40,022 bases of DNA from Branchiostoma floridae (Eukaryota; Chordata; Leptocardii; Amphioxiformes; Branchiostomatidae). Below are positions 1 to 9,953 of this stretch, piece after piece. The translations under genes and the position numbers were made by a program. The stretch spans positions 375,265 through 415,286 of the forward strand of contig NW_023365701.1 of NCBI RefSeq assembly GCF_000003815.2, read 5' to 3'. The first letter of the stretch is position 1, and each line of letters opens with the position of its first letter. Under the pieces are notes generated by a model, which saw only the letters and a program-made list of their open reading frames with translations, ran no database searches and had not been told where the DNA came from.

Positions 1-22
1 TGACCATGCTTTAATAGTTTAG

Positions 23-230
23 GAGTCGAGTCTCTTTTACATTGTTCTCCTTTGATTCGGTTTCCACGGACTACGTTTCTGAGATCTATGATGTGGCACC
101 AGCACATGGCCTTAACGCTAAGGGGGAAGTATGTCATTTCTTCGTCGGCATCAGGGTCATGCCTCCTCGTAAATTAGAGCTCGCAGACTCGTCGTCCGAT
201 CGAATCGCGCCTAATGTGAGGGGGGTATAA
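23..230 (+). CDS. Possible terminal coding exon of an unrecognised gene
   Basis: A reading frame stays open from an AG at 21-22 (tttag, a weak acceptor context) to a TAA at 228-230. It encodes about 68 residues with mixed composition, including the short run MPPRKLELADSSSD near the end. There is no in-frame ATG near the left end, so if real it would be the last exon of a gene entering from the left. An AATAAA at 351-356 would suit its polyadenylation. I recognise no domain. It could equally be a chance open frame. Confidence 0.22.
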
Positions 231-628
231 CCATTTGCCTGGAAATCACATCTAGTCTAGTTGGAAATTACTGTATAAGTTTAGTTTTTTCCTCCATCCA
301 TAAGACCACATGTGGTCATTTGTGCATTTAGCATATGGGTATGAACATGCAATAAAGATTATTATCTATAAACGTCCCTGATAAGTAGCTTGCAAATGTA
401 TTTTTGCAGCCCATTCTTGTTCATAATGGATGACAAATACATTGAGACCGGTAGATGAAGAGCAAATGTGACTGGTATATTACAAACCCGGGAAATTGGG
501 GTCTTTATAAAGCTTTTATACTGCCCCTGACTGACCTCCCATCAACTTGCGCTTCTGCTGTTTTCTGCTAGAGGTCAGTACTGCGCCGTGCACAACTGGC
601 GTCGTGATACCCAGTGTCAGTCACACAT
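231..628. other. Non-coding stretch with AATAAA
   Basis: No gene is seen here. AATAAA at 351-356 (plus) could be the poly(A) signal of the possible exon to the left. A 14-bp perfect palindrome, gaccacatgtggtc, lies at 304-317. Nothing else stands out. Confidence 0.4.
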
Positions 629-636
629 GTATTTGG

Positions 637-1095
637 TAGGGGTGGGTACCGGTACAGGAAATTCAGGTCCAGGTCCGGTTCAAGTTTCCAGAGGATCAGG
701 TCCAGGTTTGGACCTGAATCTGGACCTGATTCAGTATGTGAGAACTTGTGAATACGACGATACTGTACTCAAAACAATGGTACATTTCGCAACAAAGAAA
801 TCTGTTTTGTGGAGTATTCGACTCCCACTGGCGTGGACGATGGAGATCTTACAAGGCTAACTGCCTTTGTACTATATATTGACTGTAAAACTTGTAGAAA
901 CGACAATCAACTCTACTCTACTTAGCTCTTGTTAATTTCCTCGACCGGTAAGCCCCAAAATGTGTGAATGTCAGATCATGTAATCTGTTCATTTTCCAAT
1001 AGGTCCAATATCTGGTCCACCGATTTTTTTTAAGGTCCGGTTTTTCTGGACCGGTTCAATAAGAAAAACCGGTTTTGTACCGGTACCCTCCCATA
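637..1095. mobile_element. hAT-like non-autonomous DNA transposon (MITE), 459 bp
   Basis: The element is bounded by terminal inverted repeats: TAGGGGTGGGTACCGGTAC on the left and the reverse complement of TATGGGAGGGTACCGGTAC on the right, matching at 17 of 19 positions. It is flanked by identical 8-bp direct repeats GTATTTGG at 629-636 and 1096-1103. An 8-bp target duplication and a TAGGG-type terminus are characteristic of the hAT superfamily. The interior holds sub-terminal 'aggtccagg/cctgaatctgg' type repeats and no transposase ORF. A diverged fragment of the same family lies at 21408-21490. Confidence 0.85.
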
Positions 1096-1479
1096 GTATT
1101 TGGCATTACTGGCAAATTTTTCCTTCCATCCGCCTGATTTCTACATACAGATTACCGTACACCGTACCTGTTACAATTGTCTTGGTCGACGTATCTTCTT
1201 TTCCCAACCAACTTGCAACGCGTAAGAATACCAGGAAGTGATTCAGGAACAGTTGTGGAACAGTTGTGGAACAGCACCGGCAACAATTAGCAAGTATTGG
1301 ACTTTAATTATTGACTACGAGGAATTATGTTACTTCTGCTATCATTTGTCACTTTGTATGTTTTTAATACTCTCCAAGCAGAGGTTAGGCTCCGGCTGTT
1401 TTTTAACGTTTTTTTTAGTCGTTTTTTTCGGGCTTTCTATTTTGTCATTTTTTCTTACTGTGTCCTGCTTTGAGAGTAT

Positions 1480-1592
1480 GTTTTTAACTGTACGTATGTA
1501 ATGTGTAAATATGAATGTGAAGACCACAGGAAGAATAGCCTCTTGTGAGGCTCATTATGAATCTAAACAAACTCAAACTCAAACTAGGAACA
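1480..1592 (+). mobile_element. Possible LINE 3' tail
   Basis: The stretch runs from 'tgtacgtatgtaatg' through 'gaccacaggaagaatagcctc' to a short tandem 'caaactcaaactcaaact' terminus. This layout resembles invertebrate non-LTR retrotransposon 3' ends (Tyr-Val-Cys-like tail, 'agaatag' motif, short terminal repeat). No reverse-transcriptase coding sequence is seen immediately upstream, so this would be a 5'-truncated copy. Confidence 0.3.
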
Positions 1593-2226
1593 ACAAACTG
1601 ACACTGACAAAGCAAATTTGCACCCAAACACTGCATTTCATCTGCTCTTGGAGTTAGGTCAGTACAGTTTCATTTTGTAGAGTAAAACACTATCAACGGT
1701 CACGACGAACACGGACCCTTAAGCCCTTTACATGCTTTCCTTCGCCAAGGTGTCCCGTACTAATTTTCGCGGAAAAATCTAGGTGATCAGTGTTCATTCT
1801 GATTTCCACTTTTATACTGATTGACATATATATATATATATATTGGTTCTTGTTTTAGAACTATACTAGAGGTTGACATACAGATGGAAGTAATTTTATC
1901 TTATGCTCTACTATACTATTAGAACTAGCTAAGGGTATTGATGTTTGAGCAAATCTGAATTATAGTTAGAGGTAGAGTTTGAAATCTGAATTAGAACTAG
2001 GGGTAGAGTTTGAGTAGACCTGGAATAGCCGTTTTGCTCAAACACTACCCTGTCAAATGGTTTGCTGCTGACCATTGGAATAGAATTAGGAACCTAACCA
2101 CTTCATATTAAATTTTTGGAAGGGTGCAATAGAAATAGGAATTCTATATTAAACCAAAAGAATGCACACTATAGGAACAACATAATCAACACAACAAGCC
2201 GATTAACATTTTGAGAACATAAATCT
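1593..2226. other. Non-coding stretch with small repeats
   Basis: No gene is seen. It holds a (TA)n run at 1826-1843 and two tandem copies of a 31-bp unit at 1951-2012 that begins aaatctgaatta and ends gtagagtttg. The rest is AT-rich single-copy-looking sequence. Confidence 0.5.
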
Positions 2227-2598
2227 TTTAATGATAAAAACAAAATATTACATTCAAAGAAAGTTGCTATCAATCATATTTCTATCATCTTCTTCATCAG
2301 TTTCTTACAAGAAACTATGTTCAGTTCATAACGCATATATATATATATATATACTCAGTAGCAGATATTGTACTTTACACATCAAATAAACTTCCATGAA
2401 CCTTTATAGATTTGAACATCAGTATCTTGAACACAAAAAGTTAAATACCAGTAACTGCAAAAAAAGAAGAACTTGCTTGGGGGCGCTGTTGAAAATTGTA
2501 CAAGCGCTATTCAAGAATAGAGTTTATAACATTGAAATGTTTCTTACAATGAGTGAGACTTTCGAGCTACCATCTGCAAAGATACACTACCCACGAAT
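2227..2598 (-). other. Probable 3' untranslated region of the zinc-finger gene
   Basis: This lies downstream of the TAG stop on the minus strand. No AATAAA is seen, but the common variant ATTAAA is present on the minus strand at 2232-2227, about 370 bp past the stop. No finger-like coding sequence continues here. Confidence 0.35.
2335..2353. repeat. (TA)n microsatellite
   Basis: Pure AT alternation of 19 bp in the presumed 3' untranslated side of the minus-strand zinc-finger gene. Confidence 0.9.
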
Positions 2599-3556
2599 CT
2601 AGGGTTTCTCATCAGTATGTTCTGTTACATGCTTGTCCAGAGAGGACTTTTGTGATGCGGAATAGTCACAGTGGTCACACTTGAAAGGTCTTGTGTGGGT
2701 TCTCAGATGTTTGACTAAGTCGGACTTGCGAGCTGTCCTGTGCCCACACTTATCACACATGTAGAGTTTGATGTGAGTTTTCATATGTCGGGATAAGATA
2801 GACTTAGAAGCTGTCCTGTATCCGCACTCCCCACACATGTAGGGTTTATCACCGGCGTGTTTTGCTACATGGTAGTTCCAAGCGGATTTCGTTGCTGCAG
2901 AATAGTCGCACTGGTCACATTTGTAAGGTTTCTCTCCTGTATGGGTTCTGATATGTTGGGATAAGTGGTACTTGCGAGCTGTCCTGTACCCGCACTCATC
3001 ACACACGTAGGGTTTGACTCCTGTGTGCGTTGTCATGTGTTGGGATAAGTAAGACTTCCTATTTGCCCTGTACCCACACTCCCCACACATGTAGGGTTTA
3101 TCTCCTGTATGGGTTGTCATGTGTTTTGATAAGGTGGACTTGTCAGCTGACCTGTATCCACACTCCCCACACATGTAGGGTTTATCTCCTGTGTGAGTTT
3201 TCATATGTCGGGATAAGTTAGACTTAGAAACTGTCCTGTACCCGCACTCCCCACACATGTAGGGTTTGTCTTCTGTGTGAGTTGTCATGTGTTGGGATAA
3301 GTTAGACTTCCTATTTGCCCTGTATCCACACTCCCCACACATGTAGAGTTTTTTTCCCGTATGTTTTGTTAGATGTTGGTCCAAATGGATTTTCTGTGCT
3401 GCAGAATAGTCACACTGGTCACACTTGAAGGGTTTTTCTCCTGTGTGAGTTCTCATATGTCGGGATAAGGCACTCTTGCAAGCTGCCCGGTACCCACAGT
3501 CATCACAGATGTAGGGTTTCTCCCCAGTGTGAGTTCGAGGGCGTTCCATCTCCAGG
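2599..3556 (-). CDS. C2H2 zinc-finger protein, 11 tandem fingers (terminal exon)
   Basis: This encodes a predicted nuclear DNA-binding protein. The exon holds 316 codons from ATG (3549-3547) to TAG (2601-2599). After 12 residues ending in TGEKP come eleven C2H2 fingers of C-x2-C-x12-H-x3-H, 28 residues each. Fingers 1, 3-7 and 9-10 are of the C-G-Y/H-R type; 2, 8 and 11 are of the C-D-Y-S-A type. Helix residues (-1, 2, 3, 6) are diverse: C/S/A/R, Q/I/H/Q, R/S/N/Q, S/S/N/R, D/S/T/K, R/S/Y/Q, R/Y/H/Q, T/S/A/Y, S/S/I/R, R/S/D/K and Q/S/S/K. Linkers after fingers 9 and 10 are only three residues (IKL, TRP) instead of five. Finger 8 has Trp in place of the core Leu. The ORF stops directly after a linker, TDEKP. 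A good acceptor (tttcacattgtag) ends at 3557, just upstream of the ATG, so 5' exons probably exist and the true start may lie in one of them. None was identified. The target is unknown. Confidence 0.85.
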
Positions 3557-3939
3557 CTACAATGTGAAAAAGAAACAAACGGAACAAAGATTAATATTTA
3601 GTTGGTGAGGAATTTGAAAATTTCATGTATCTGGCTTGCTTTCATTACATTGTGAGTAATCTACAGACAAGAATCTATGATACGTTCGTCGGATGGAGGT
3701 TAGACATCCAGTTGTAATAAGATATGCCGAATGGCCGTTGCTCAAGCAACGTGATTATTTTGGAAGCGGTCAGACGTTCCAAGTCACACAAGTGTTAGCA
3801 AATAACTACGGTCATACTTTTCCAAGTCAAATTACGGCCAGGTACTCCCACCCCTGCGAGATAACATTATCTCCCGTGGTCAAGCAATAGGATCTTAGTG
3901 ATCGTTTGCATTGATCTTGTCTTACTTTTGTTTCCTATA
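3557..3939. other. Upstream intron or flank of the zinc-finger gene; nothing recognised
   Basis: On the minus strand the acceptor tract (ctttttcacattgtag) of the zinc-finger exon lies at its edge. The stretch 3693-3890 is open on plus but has no recognisable domain and looks like interspersed repeat. No exon is supported. Confidence 0.4.
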
Positions 3940-4556
3940 CAGGCTTTTCTTTTGACGTCATCTCCGCCATGTTGGATTACAGTGTACGTCTTTTCAAGGT
4001 AGCAGAACACAGTATTAGTGGGCGAACCCCGGGGTGTATGACGCGGGTACATAAAATAGTACGGATAATCTTGTTGAAGGAGAGGTAAAAAGCCATATTT
4101 GAGGGGCAGCCAGATATAACCTGTGCTACGTGGTCACGGAAGGTGTCGACTCTGAGACTGCATGGTTTGGATTGTGAAAGTTTTCTATTTTGTGTATAAA
4201 TGCGCTCCATTACGAAACTGCCTTTCTAGTGTGAGCCGGCTGCAGTTCTGTGACCTCCACAGAGGGGCATTTCAAAGAGGGCGTGAGAAGACGATACGCC
4301 GATAGTATTTTTTTGTTTTTTTAATATATTGTGGCTTGTACCTTCGACTCAAACACATCCGATTTTGGTATTCCAAAAGTACACCCTACTATATTTTTCA
4401 TTGCGTCGAAGCTAGTCACCTTGAGGCCCTTAACTATAGAAATCCCCATAGGCCGAAAACTGTGTTCTGCTACCTTAACTACACAAATATGCTACCCCCC
4501 AACATGGCCGCCGGAGGACTCAAATCATAACTAGTATGACGTCAATGAAAAGCCTG
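3940..4556. mobile_element. Terminal-inverted-repeat element, 617 bp
   Basis: The left end reads CAGGCTTTTC then TTGACGTCAT, GCCATGTTGG and, further in, AAGGTAGCAGAACACAGT (to about 4014). The reverse complement of the right end (4556 back to about 4453) shows the same blocks in the same order. The arms are therefore about 75-100 bp, imperfect, and meet at CAGG...CCTG. No clear target-site duplication was found and there is no transposase ORF. It is a non-autonomous foldback-type DNA transposon of unassigned superfamily. Confidence 0.7.
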
Positions 4557-4686
4557 CATTGGACTATCTATCATTAGTAAACTTTATTTTCGCCTCCTTT
4601 ACATTTTATTTCATAGTTATGGTAAAACCTTTTTCTATAAAGTAGTCAACAATAATATTAACATAGACGCCAGCAATATTCTGAAG

Positions 4687-4872
4687 CCTGCCCAAGGGCG
4701 CACCCGGGGTAGTCACGACTTCAAATATCAACACATATTTGCACGCACCGATATCTACAAACATTCTTTTTTCCCACGCACAATTCCCGAGTGGAATGCC
4801 CTGCCTGGCACGGTTGTAAGCGCTCCCAACGTTGAGCACTTCCGTGCCAGGCAGGCGGCCTGCCCGTCCTAA
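4687..4872 (+). pseudogene. 3' end of a LINE reverse-transcriptase ORF (5'-truncated)
   Basis: A plus-strand frame of 61 codons ends at TAA 4870-4872. It contains TRGSHDFKYQ, then ARTDIYKHSFFPRTI, then PEWNALPGTVVSAPNVEHF. The block R-T-x-x-Y-K-x-S-F-F-P-R-T-I-x-x-W-N-x-L-P is the hallmark C-terminal end of the reverse-transcriptase ORF in CR1/Jockey-group non-LTR retrotransposons. No upstream RT catalytic region is present, so this is a dead 5'-truncated insertion. The sequence after the stop to about 4990 (C-rich, then 'gatgcagaaaacctg') is probably its 3' UTR. Confidence 0.8.
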
Positions 4873-5526
4873 CCCGGGAGCCTCAGCTCCCCCCCCCTAC
4901 TTTTGCCCCTCGCGGGGTCATTTGGGGGTATCCTATGCAGATGCAGAAAACCTGCTGTTTCACAAGCTCTTATAGTGTCACGGACCAAGAATATGGATAG
5001 AGGATGCCACGTGAAACGTTTGGGTGTTTCCAGAATCATATCGGAGTTGCTGGAGTAACTGCTAGTTTGGCAGATGTACAATTTAGTAATGACGAATGAC
5101 TTCGGAGCTAAAACTTGCATACCCAAACCGACAATTGGTCAAAGCTATCAGAAGAAAGGCACTCCAGGAAATCTATCGATAAAGCACATTTCTACACAAT
5201 AAACGAACAAACTACACTCAACAACGCTATAAGAACCCGCCTTAGGGCGTAATGTAACGTAAGTTACCTGGTGTTGTAGTACTCATACGCCTGTTGGGAT
5301 GAAATGCCAAAAGCGAATATGCTGTGACAAAATAAGCGAACAAGTCAAACTACAAAATGGCGTCGTAGGACCCAGCATTCGCCTTCAGGTGCTGAAATGA
5401 ACTATATGCAAATGTCCTCGTCAGAACAAGGCGTTCCCAAATGACGTCAAGTGAAGAAACCTTTGGTTGGACATTTAATTAATTATATTTTTTTACTGTT
5501 TTCGTGGTTTGCATGTCTTGCCAACC
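4873..5526. other. LINE 3' UTR remnant, then no recognisable feature
   Basis: 4873-4990 is likely the LINE tail. From there to 5526 I see no gene, repeat unit or inverted repeat I can support. Confidence 0.4.
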
Positions 5527-5637
5527 AAAGATCGTAGCTTCCAAACCCGGCTTTGGGACTTTTTTTAAGTATTAAAATCTATCTGATACATAACAAATTT
5601 ATGAGGAAAAAAAACGGGTTTGGGAGCTACGATCTTT
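5527..5637. repeat. Foldback inverted repeat, 23-bp arms
   Basis: The left arm AAAGATCGTAGCTTCCAAAC(CCG) at 5527-5549 pairs with 5615-5637 with a single mismatch. The arms enclose 65 bp of AT-rich loop. Probably a very short foldback element; no target duplication was found. Confidence 0.7.
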
Positions 5638-6879
5638 GAGAGAACGTCTGTAAAAATAATTGACTACAAATTATCTAATATATAACACGGTAGTTAATTA
5701 TTATTTGTGGGTTATAAATAGTGCCAGTAACGTCTATGAAAACATTAACACAGAAAGTATACTAGTTGCTAGTTGCCCAACTTTTCAAAACGCATAAAAG
5801 AGAAGAAGAAAGACAGAAAGAAAACATGTGTCAAGCTACTCAGAACAGTTTACTTGTTTGCTGCCCTCCCTCAAATACACTCCTGCCAACTTGACGAATA
5901 AAACAATACATACAAAATATTCAAGACGGACAGTTTACAACAAACTACAAGAGGGTGAGGGATGTCAAAAACACAGGCGCAGTTTTTACCGGCTGACTCT
6001 CGTCTAAGCATTGCACGGAAATGCACCACAGAGATAAGAATATTTATAGAGACAACAGCTTTCACAAAATGTCTGGTGCTCAAATAGAAAAAAAATCTGA
6101 CATAATCTACTGTATTAGGGTCGCTTTCCACCGTAACCCCACACAGCTACCATTGGAGTTTGGGGATCGGTTATCATTTGATTTGTGGGTCGTTTTCCAC
6201 TGCTATGTAATAACAATATGTTTTTTTCTCTTATATACTCCTCACTAACTGTTTTACCTTGGATTTGCCGTGAGTCTGGTGACTTTTAGGCCATGTAGCT
6301 GTCTTCACCTGTGTTTCTTTTATTCAACCACCTGTCATAACATTATTGTCTTTTGTTTGCATGCATTCTACACCTGTGGGATCAGTTGATTATAATCTTA
6401 TAATCCGAAAGAGTCTTACAACATACAGTATATGAATAACATTGCTTGTATCGTAGACTTTTCTTGGCGTTTTCATTGGAATATTTTTGTATCCCATTGA
6501 AGATTAGATAGGACACTTGTCTCCTGTATATTTAAAGGATCTAGACAAAAACCTCGTAAGGAATTTCCCATGAAGCTCTAACGAACCTCACGCTTGCGCA
6601 ATAGCACTGCACACGTCGTCAGATTGACCAAGGAGCGACGAAGGTAGGTTATGATTTAGGATCTCTCTAGATGTTAACGTGTTGCACAGAGGATATCTTC
6701 TTCTACGAAAATACTGCTTATAAATTCTGTAGCAGCGAATTTTACCCGAAGTTTCATAAGATGGGTATCTGAAAATCCGGCCTCAATATATCAGTAGATT
6801 GGTGAAATAGACATTAAATTTGATAGACACAATGGCGCATTTCTTTACGCAACTTTTAATCTTTGTCAGCATCATGAGT
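5638..6879. other. No feature recognised
   Basis: Short open frames occur on both strands but none has a domain, splice-site support or biased composition. I see nothing I can call in this stretch. Confidence 0.4.
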
Positions 6880-7340
6880 CGGTATGACCACTCTTCTTTG
6901 TAACAAACCTGCTAAACGTTATCATGTCGTTGTTCAATGATAATTTTGTTCACGCTGTGGTTATGCCGGCTATATGTACTAACTGATACCGAAAATGGCG
7001 TAGATTTCTCCCCAGCATGGTGTTCCTATATCCGTATAAGCCGGTATAACCGCTCTACGGTGCAACACACCGGCTTTCACATTATTTCTTCGTTGTTAGA
7101 TGGTTATTTTGTTGTGTCGCTGATTTTTGTAAAAATACATTAATTCCATTATGGAGTTTGAAACCTCCTTGATTGGAAAAAGAAAATTGCGCACAAGTTT
7201 CTTCCCGACATCTCAGCTCTTCGGTCTAACACACAGGCTTTGACATTAGTTATTCGTTATTAAATCCTTATCTTGTTCATGTTCTGTCGATAATACTGTG
7301 TTCTATTACGGGGATTTTAATATTTCGATCGACTTCTGCT
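6880..7340. repeat. Degenerate tandem repeat, about three 150-bp units
   Basis: Three successive stretches (about 6880-7030, 7035-7190, 7195-7340) share a diverged order of motifs: 'cagcat', 'ggtat(g/a)accgctc', 'acacaccggctt', 'cattagtt..tcgttgtt', and 'tattttgttcatg(t)tcg'. The units are strongly diverged, so the boundaries are approximate. Confidence 0.35.
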
Positions 7341-8534
7341 GTCAGTGTCGAATTCCGTATCGTAAACGGATGTCACCTTACAAAATGGCCGTCACCTTTT
7401 TATGCATATCAGCAAATTCCGTCACTGGAGTGTATTAGCACGCTCAGCTGTTCGCCTCGTGATTTTTCGGGCTCCGTTTTTATATAAGGGGTTAGGATCT
7501 AGACTTATGGACACGAATTGATGGCTTTTTTTTACTATTTGCTCGACCTCCTCCTCGAAAATCGGCCCGATGGCCTATCGGAGCACTTTCGAGTTTAAAT
7601 AAAGGCACAAACAAACAATTTATCAAGATACTGTCGCATATTTGTATTTGAACCATTGCTTTATTTGCGGGTTTGCTTCTTGTCAGCCCCCAAAACTATG
7701 AAATGATACTCTACCGACCGATCAGTGATATGGCGGCGATATTGAAAATTGTCACGATCGGCTAGTTATTAGTCGGTTCCAATCGCCAACAATCGTTAAT
7801 AGTATCAAAAGCTCCTTGATAGTATGATGTAACAAACATTGCAGTGATGTAGGAACAAGTCAAAACAACAATGAGAAACTCATCTTCTTCCAAATGACGT
7901 CCTCGCAAGGCAACGACCGTTGAAAAAGTGGTGAACATTGGTATAGAAAGCATGGAAGAGATAACATGTAACTATTTGATTATGCCGCATGGTAATGAGT
8001 CTGAACCTCAATTGCTTCTTTGAGGAAACGTTCGTGAGAAAACGTGCCGTTTTGAAGAGCGCGGACATTTCATACCTACAAGTGCGCATGTGCAGTTCTG
8101 ATGCATTGTGGGTAAAGGTCAACAGCCTTCAACTTTAACCTTTGACCTGAATGTCTCACGAACTTAAGGATGTTGCATTTGGTAGTTTGTTGGGTGGTTT
8201 TCGGACAGGTTTTGGCCCCAGCAATGCTAAGATAAGTATATCATCATTTAGGCTAGACTTTAGGGCACTCCGGTTAGATTTGTTGCGTCTCGGATTCGGA
8301 ATTGTGGCTAGAAAACCATTGGGTTGGGAGGGCGTAGTGGAAAAGTTGCCGGATAGAAACACTCTAAGACTTAGTATTTGTGATAGGTCCCAAACTTACT
8401 GTGTAGGATCCTTTAGATTTAATCCCATAGATGGCATGCATTTAACACTGTTGAACTCATCAAGTAAAAAACTTAGGATCACATCCCTGGAACTTTTTTG
8501 GTCAACTACTGTTGTAATAAGATGCAGAGATGTT
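7341..8534. other. No gene; a LINE-tail-like segment and a promoter-like motif cluster
   Basis: 7545-7615 resembles a LINE 3' terminus: 'cgatggcctatcggagcac', 'gagtttaaataaagg', with AATAAA at 7598-7603. Around 8085-8145 a cluster of promoter-like motifs occurs (gcgcatgtgc, which is NRF1-like; gcattgtgggta; cctttgacct). A 145-codon open frame follows from ATG 8151 but shows no domain and runs into an interspersed repeat, so I do not call it as a gene. Confidence 0.3.
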
Positions 8535-8745
8535 TGTGGTAGCTTTATGTTCGCGGTTTTCGCGGTGGCCACTTCACTGCGAACTTAAAAGTTAAACCCA
8601 CCGTGAACATTTTCCCATTGAAGTAATTGTGACTTAACAGTCTAAGGCACTACCACGAACTTAAAACCACCGCGTACACTCCATTTTCCCGCCACGGCGA
8701 AAGTAAATCCCTGCAAACTTAAAGTTAAATGCATTTACAACTATT
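8535..8745 (-). repeat. Interspersed repeat ('gcggtggttttaagttcg' family), copy 1
   Basis: Read on minus, this segment holds the ordered blocks 'taactttaagtttgcag', 'gcgggaaaatggagtg', 'cgcggtggttttaagttcg' and 'gttcacggtgggttt'. The same blocks in the same order occur on plus at 31380-31555. Two diverged copies in opposite orientation mark an interspersed repeat family, probably a MITE. Confidence 0.7.
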
Positions 8746-9229
8746 TACCAGGCACATGTACCAAATTATTAATTAACACAGAAAACATTTTGAACAGACA
8801 TTCGAGCACCGTCGCTACTAAAGGTGTTCACAATGTAGGGGGTTCACTCACTCTCTGACTCACTCACTGCAGTCTGTAGCCCATAACCACAGTGGTAATT
8901 ATACTCCGAGGAAAAAAGCGTGGGCCAGTAACGCGAACAATATAGCGATAAACGCTTAATGTTGCATTAGCTATAGCGGCCCAGCAACGATTAACGGTGA
9001 ATCTAAATAGCTCACTACGCCAAATGAAAATGGGCATAGAGACCCTTTTGTAAGGATAACCATGTTGCCACCCTTCCTAATAGAAGTCTGATCAACGATT
9101 AAAAATGTCCTGTACAGTTGCATTTCAACTTTGCATTGTCGATTTTAAATGCTGATGTACAAGTAAATGTTGCACATTTATAAATAGATAAGATTTTGAA
9201 ATATATGTAATACTACAATAGATAAGAAG
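8746..9229. other. No feature recognised
   Basis: AT-rich sequence with a short 'ctcactcactgcag' run. No ORF, inverted repeat or family member was identified. Confidence 0.4.
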
Positions 9230-9405
9230 GGCCTGTTGTCCTCAAACATTAGTGCTCTAGAACCCGTTCCTTCATTCCAATTCATTAACTGACATTAATA
9301 CCAAACGGTTTGAACATACAGTTCCCTAGACGGGTAGCAGAAGCGAACATAGGAGCGAATTTCTACCCGGATGGTACATGTAGCCAGGCTAGCCATGGAG
9401 AGGAG
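9230..9405 (+). repeat. Interspersed repeat ('gctctagaacc' family), copy 1
   Basis: The ordered motifs 'gggcctgttgtc', 'gctctagaacc', 'cattaactgac', 'ggtttgaac', 'tctagacgg', 'tagcagaagc' and 'aacatagg' recur in the same order and orientation at 13135-13318, with many substitutions between them. It lies upstream of the protease gene. Class unknown. Confidence 0.7.
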
Positions 9406-9470
9406 ATATAGCCTATTATAGGGACGTCCGTCTGTTGACTCAGCATGATGATAGTGGTGCTGGCCCCATG

Positions 9471-9805
9471 CAGGGTTGGACAAGTTTTCTAAAATTCACT
9501 TGTCCTATCGGGCAAGCACTTAAAAACTTTACTTGCCTGAATCAATTTTTCACTCGCCCAAAATTCAAATGTCACTTTTATATGCATTTTCACTTCCAGC
9601 AATGAAATTCTTATTATTGCCTCTATTTGTCTATGTTGACCATTGCTTGATGTCATGATTGTAAAAAGTAAAAAGTATATCAAAATCTCACTCAATGGAA
9701 AAAATCTTACTTGCCCGATCGGGCAAGTGGTGTAGGTCATGCACTTGCCCGATCGGCACTTTCACTTGCCCTGGACAATAGGGCTAGTGGTCTTGCCCAA
9801 CCCTG
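9471..9805. mobile_element. Terminal-inverted-repeat MITE (CAGGGTTGG family), copy 1, 335 bp
   Basis: The ends are CAGGGTTGGACAAG and the reverse complement CAGGGTTGGGCAAG, flanked by identical CCCATG at 9465-9470 and 9806-9811. Internally 'acttgcccgatcgggcaagt' repeats form further palindromes. A second copy in the opposite orientation lies at 27266-27958 and is flanked by TTGTG on both sides. There is no coding capacity. The superfamily is uncertain because the visible target duplication is only 5-6 bp. Confidence 0.8.
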
Positions 9806-9890
9806 CCCATGGCTGATTTACAAGCTAAGGGACTTGTGATGATGATGACGTATTGTCATATTACTGAATAATGTTGACAATATTTTACAG

Positions 9891-9953
9891 AATCAAAGAT
9901 GGACGCTGACATGGAGAGACAAGATTTCAACATGCGCCAGAGGGAAGCTACTG
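9891..9953 (+). CDS. Protease gene exon 1 (start codon exon)
   Basis: The acceptor tattttacag ends at 9890. ATG is at 9899-9901 with A at -3 and G at +4. The exon ends ...gctactg before gtgggt at 9954 and leaves one base (phase 1). It encodes [18 protein letters not shown]. The eight bases before the ATG would be 5' UTR, or coding if an upstream exon supplies the start. Confidence 0.55.

Noticed and set aside
588-860. 90-codon ORF
   Set aside because: Lies within the hAT-like element; the apparent Gly/Pro-rich start is the sub-terminal repeat read in frame.
8151-8588. 145-codon ORF with ATG
   Set aside because: No domain, no splice sites and it runs into the interspersed repeat at 8535. Codon content looks random.
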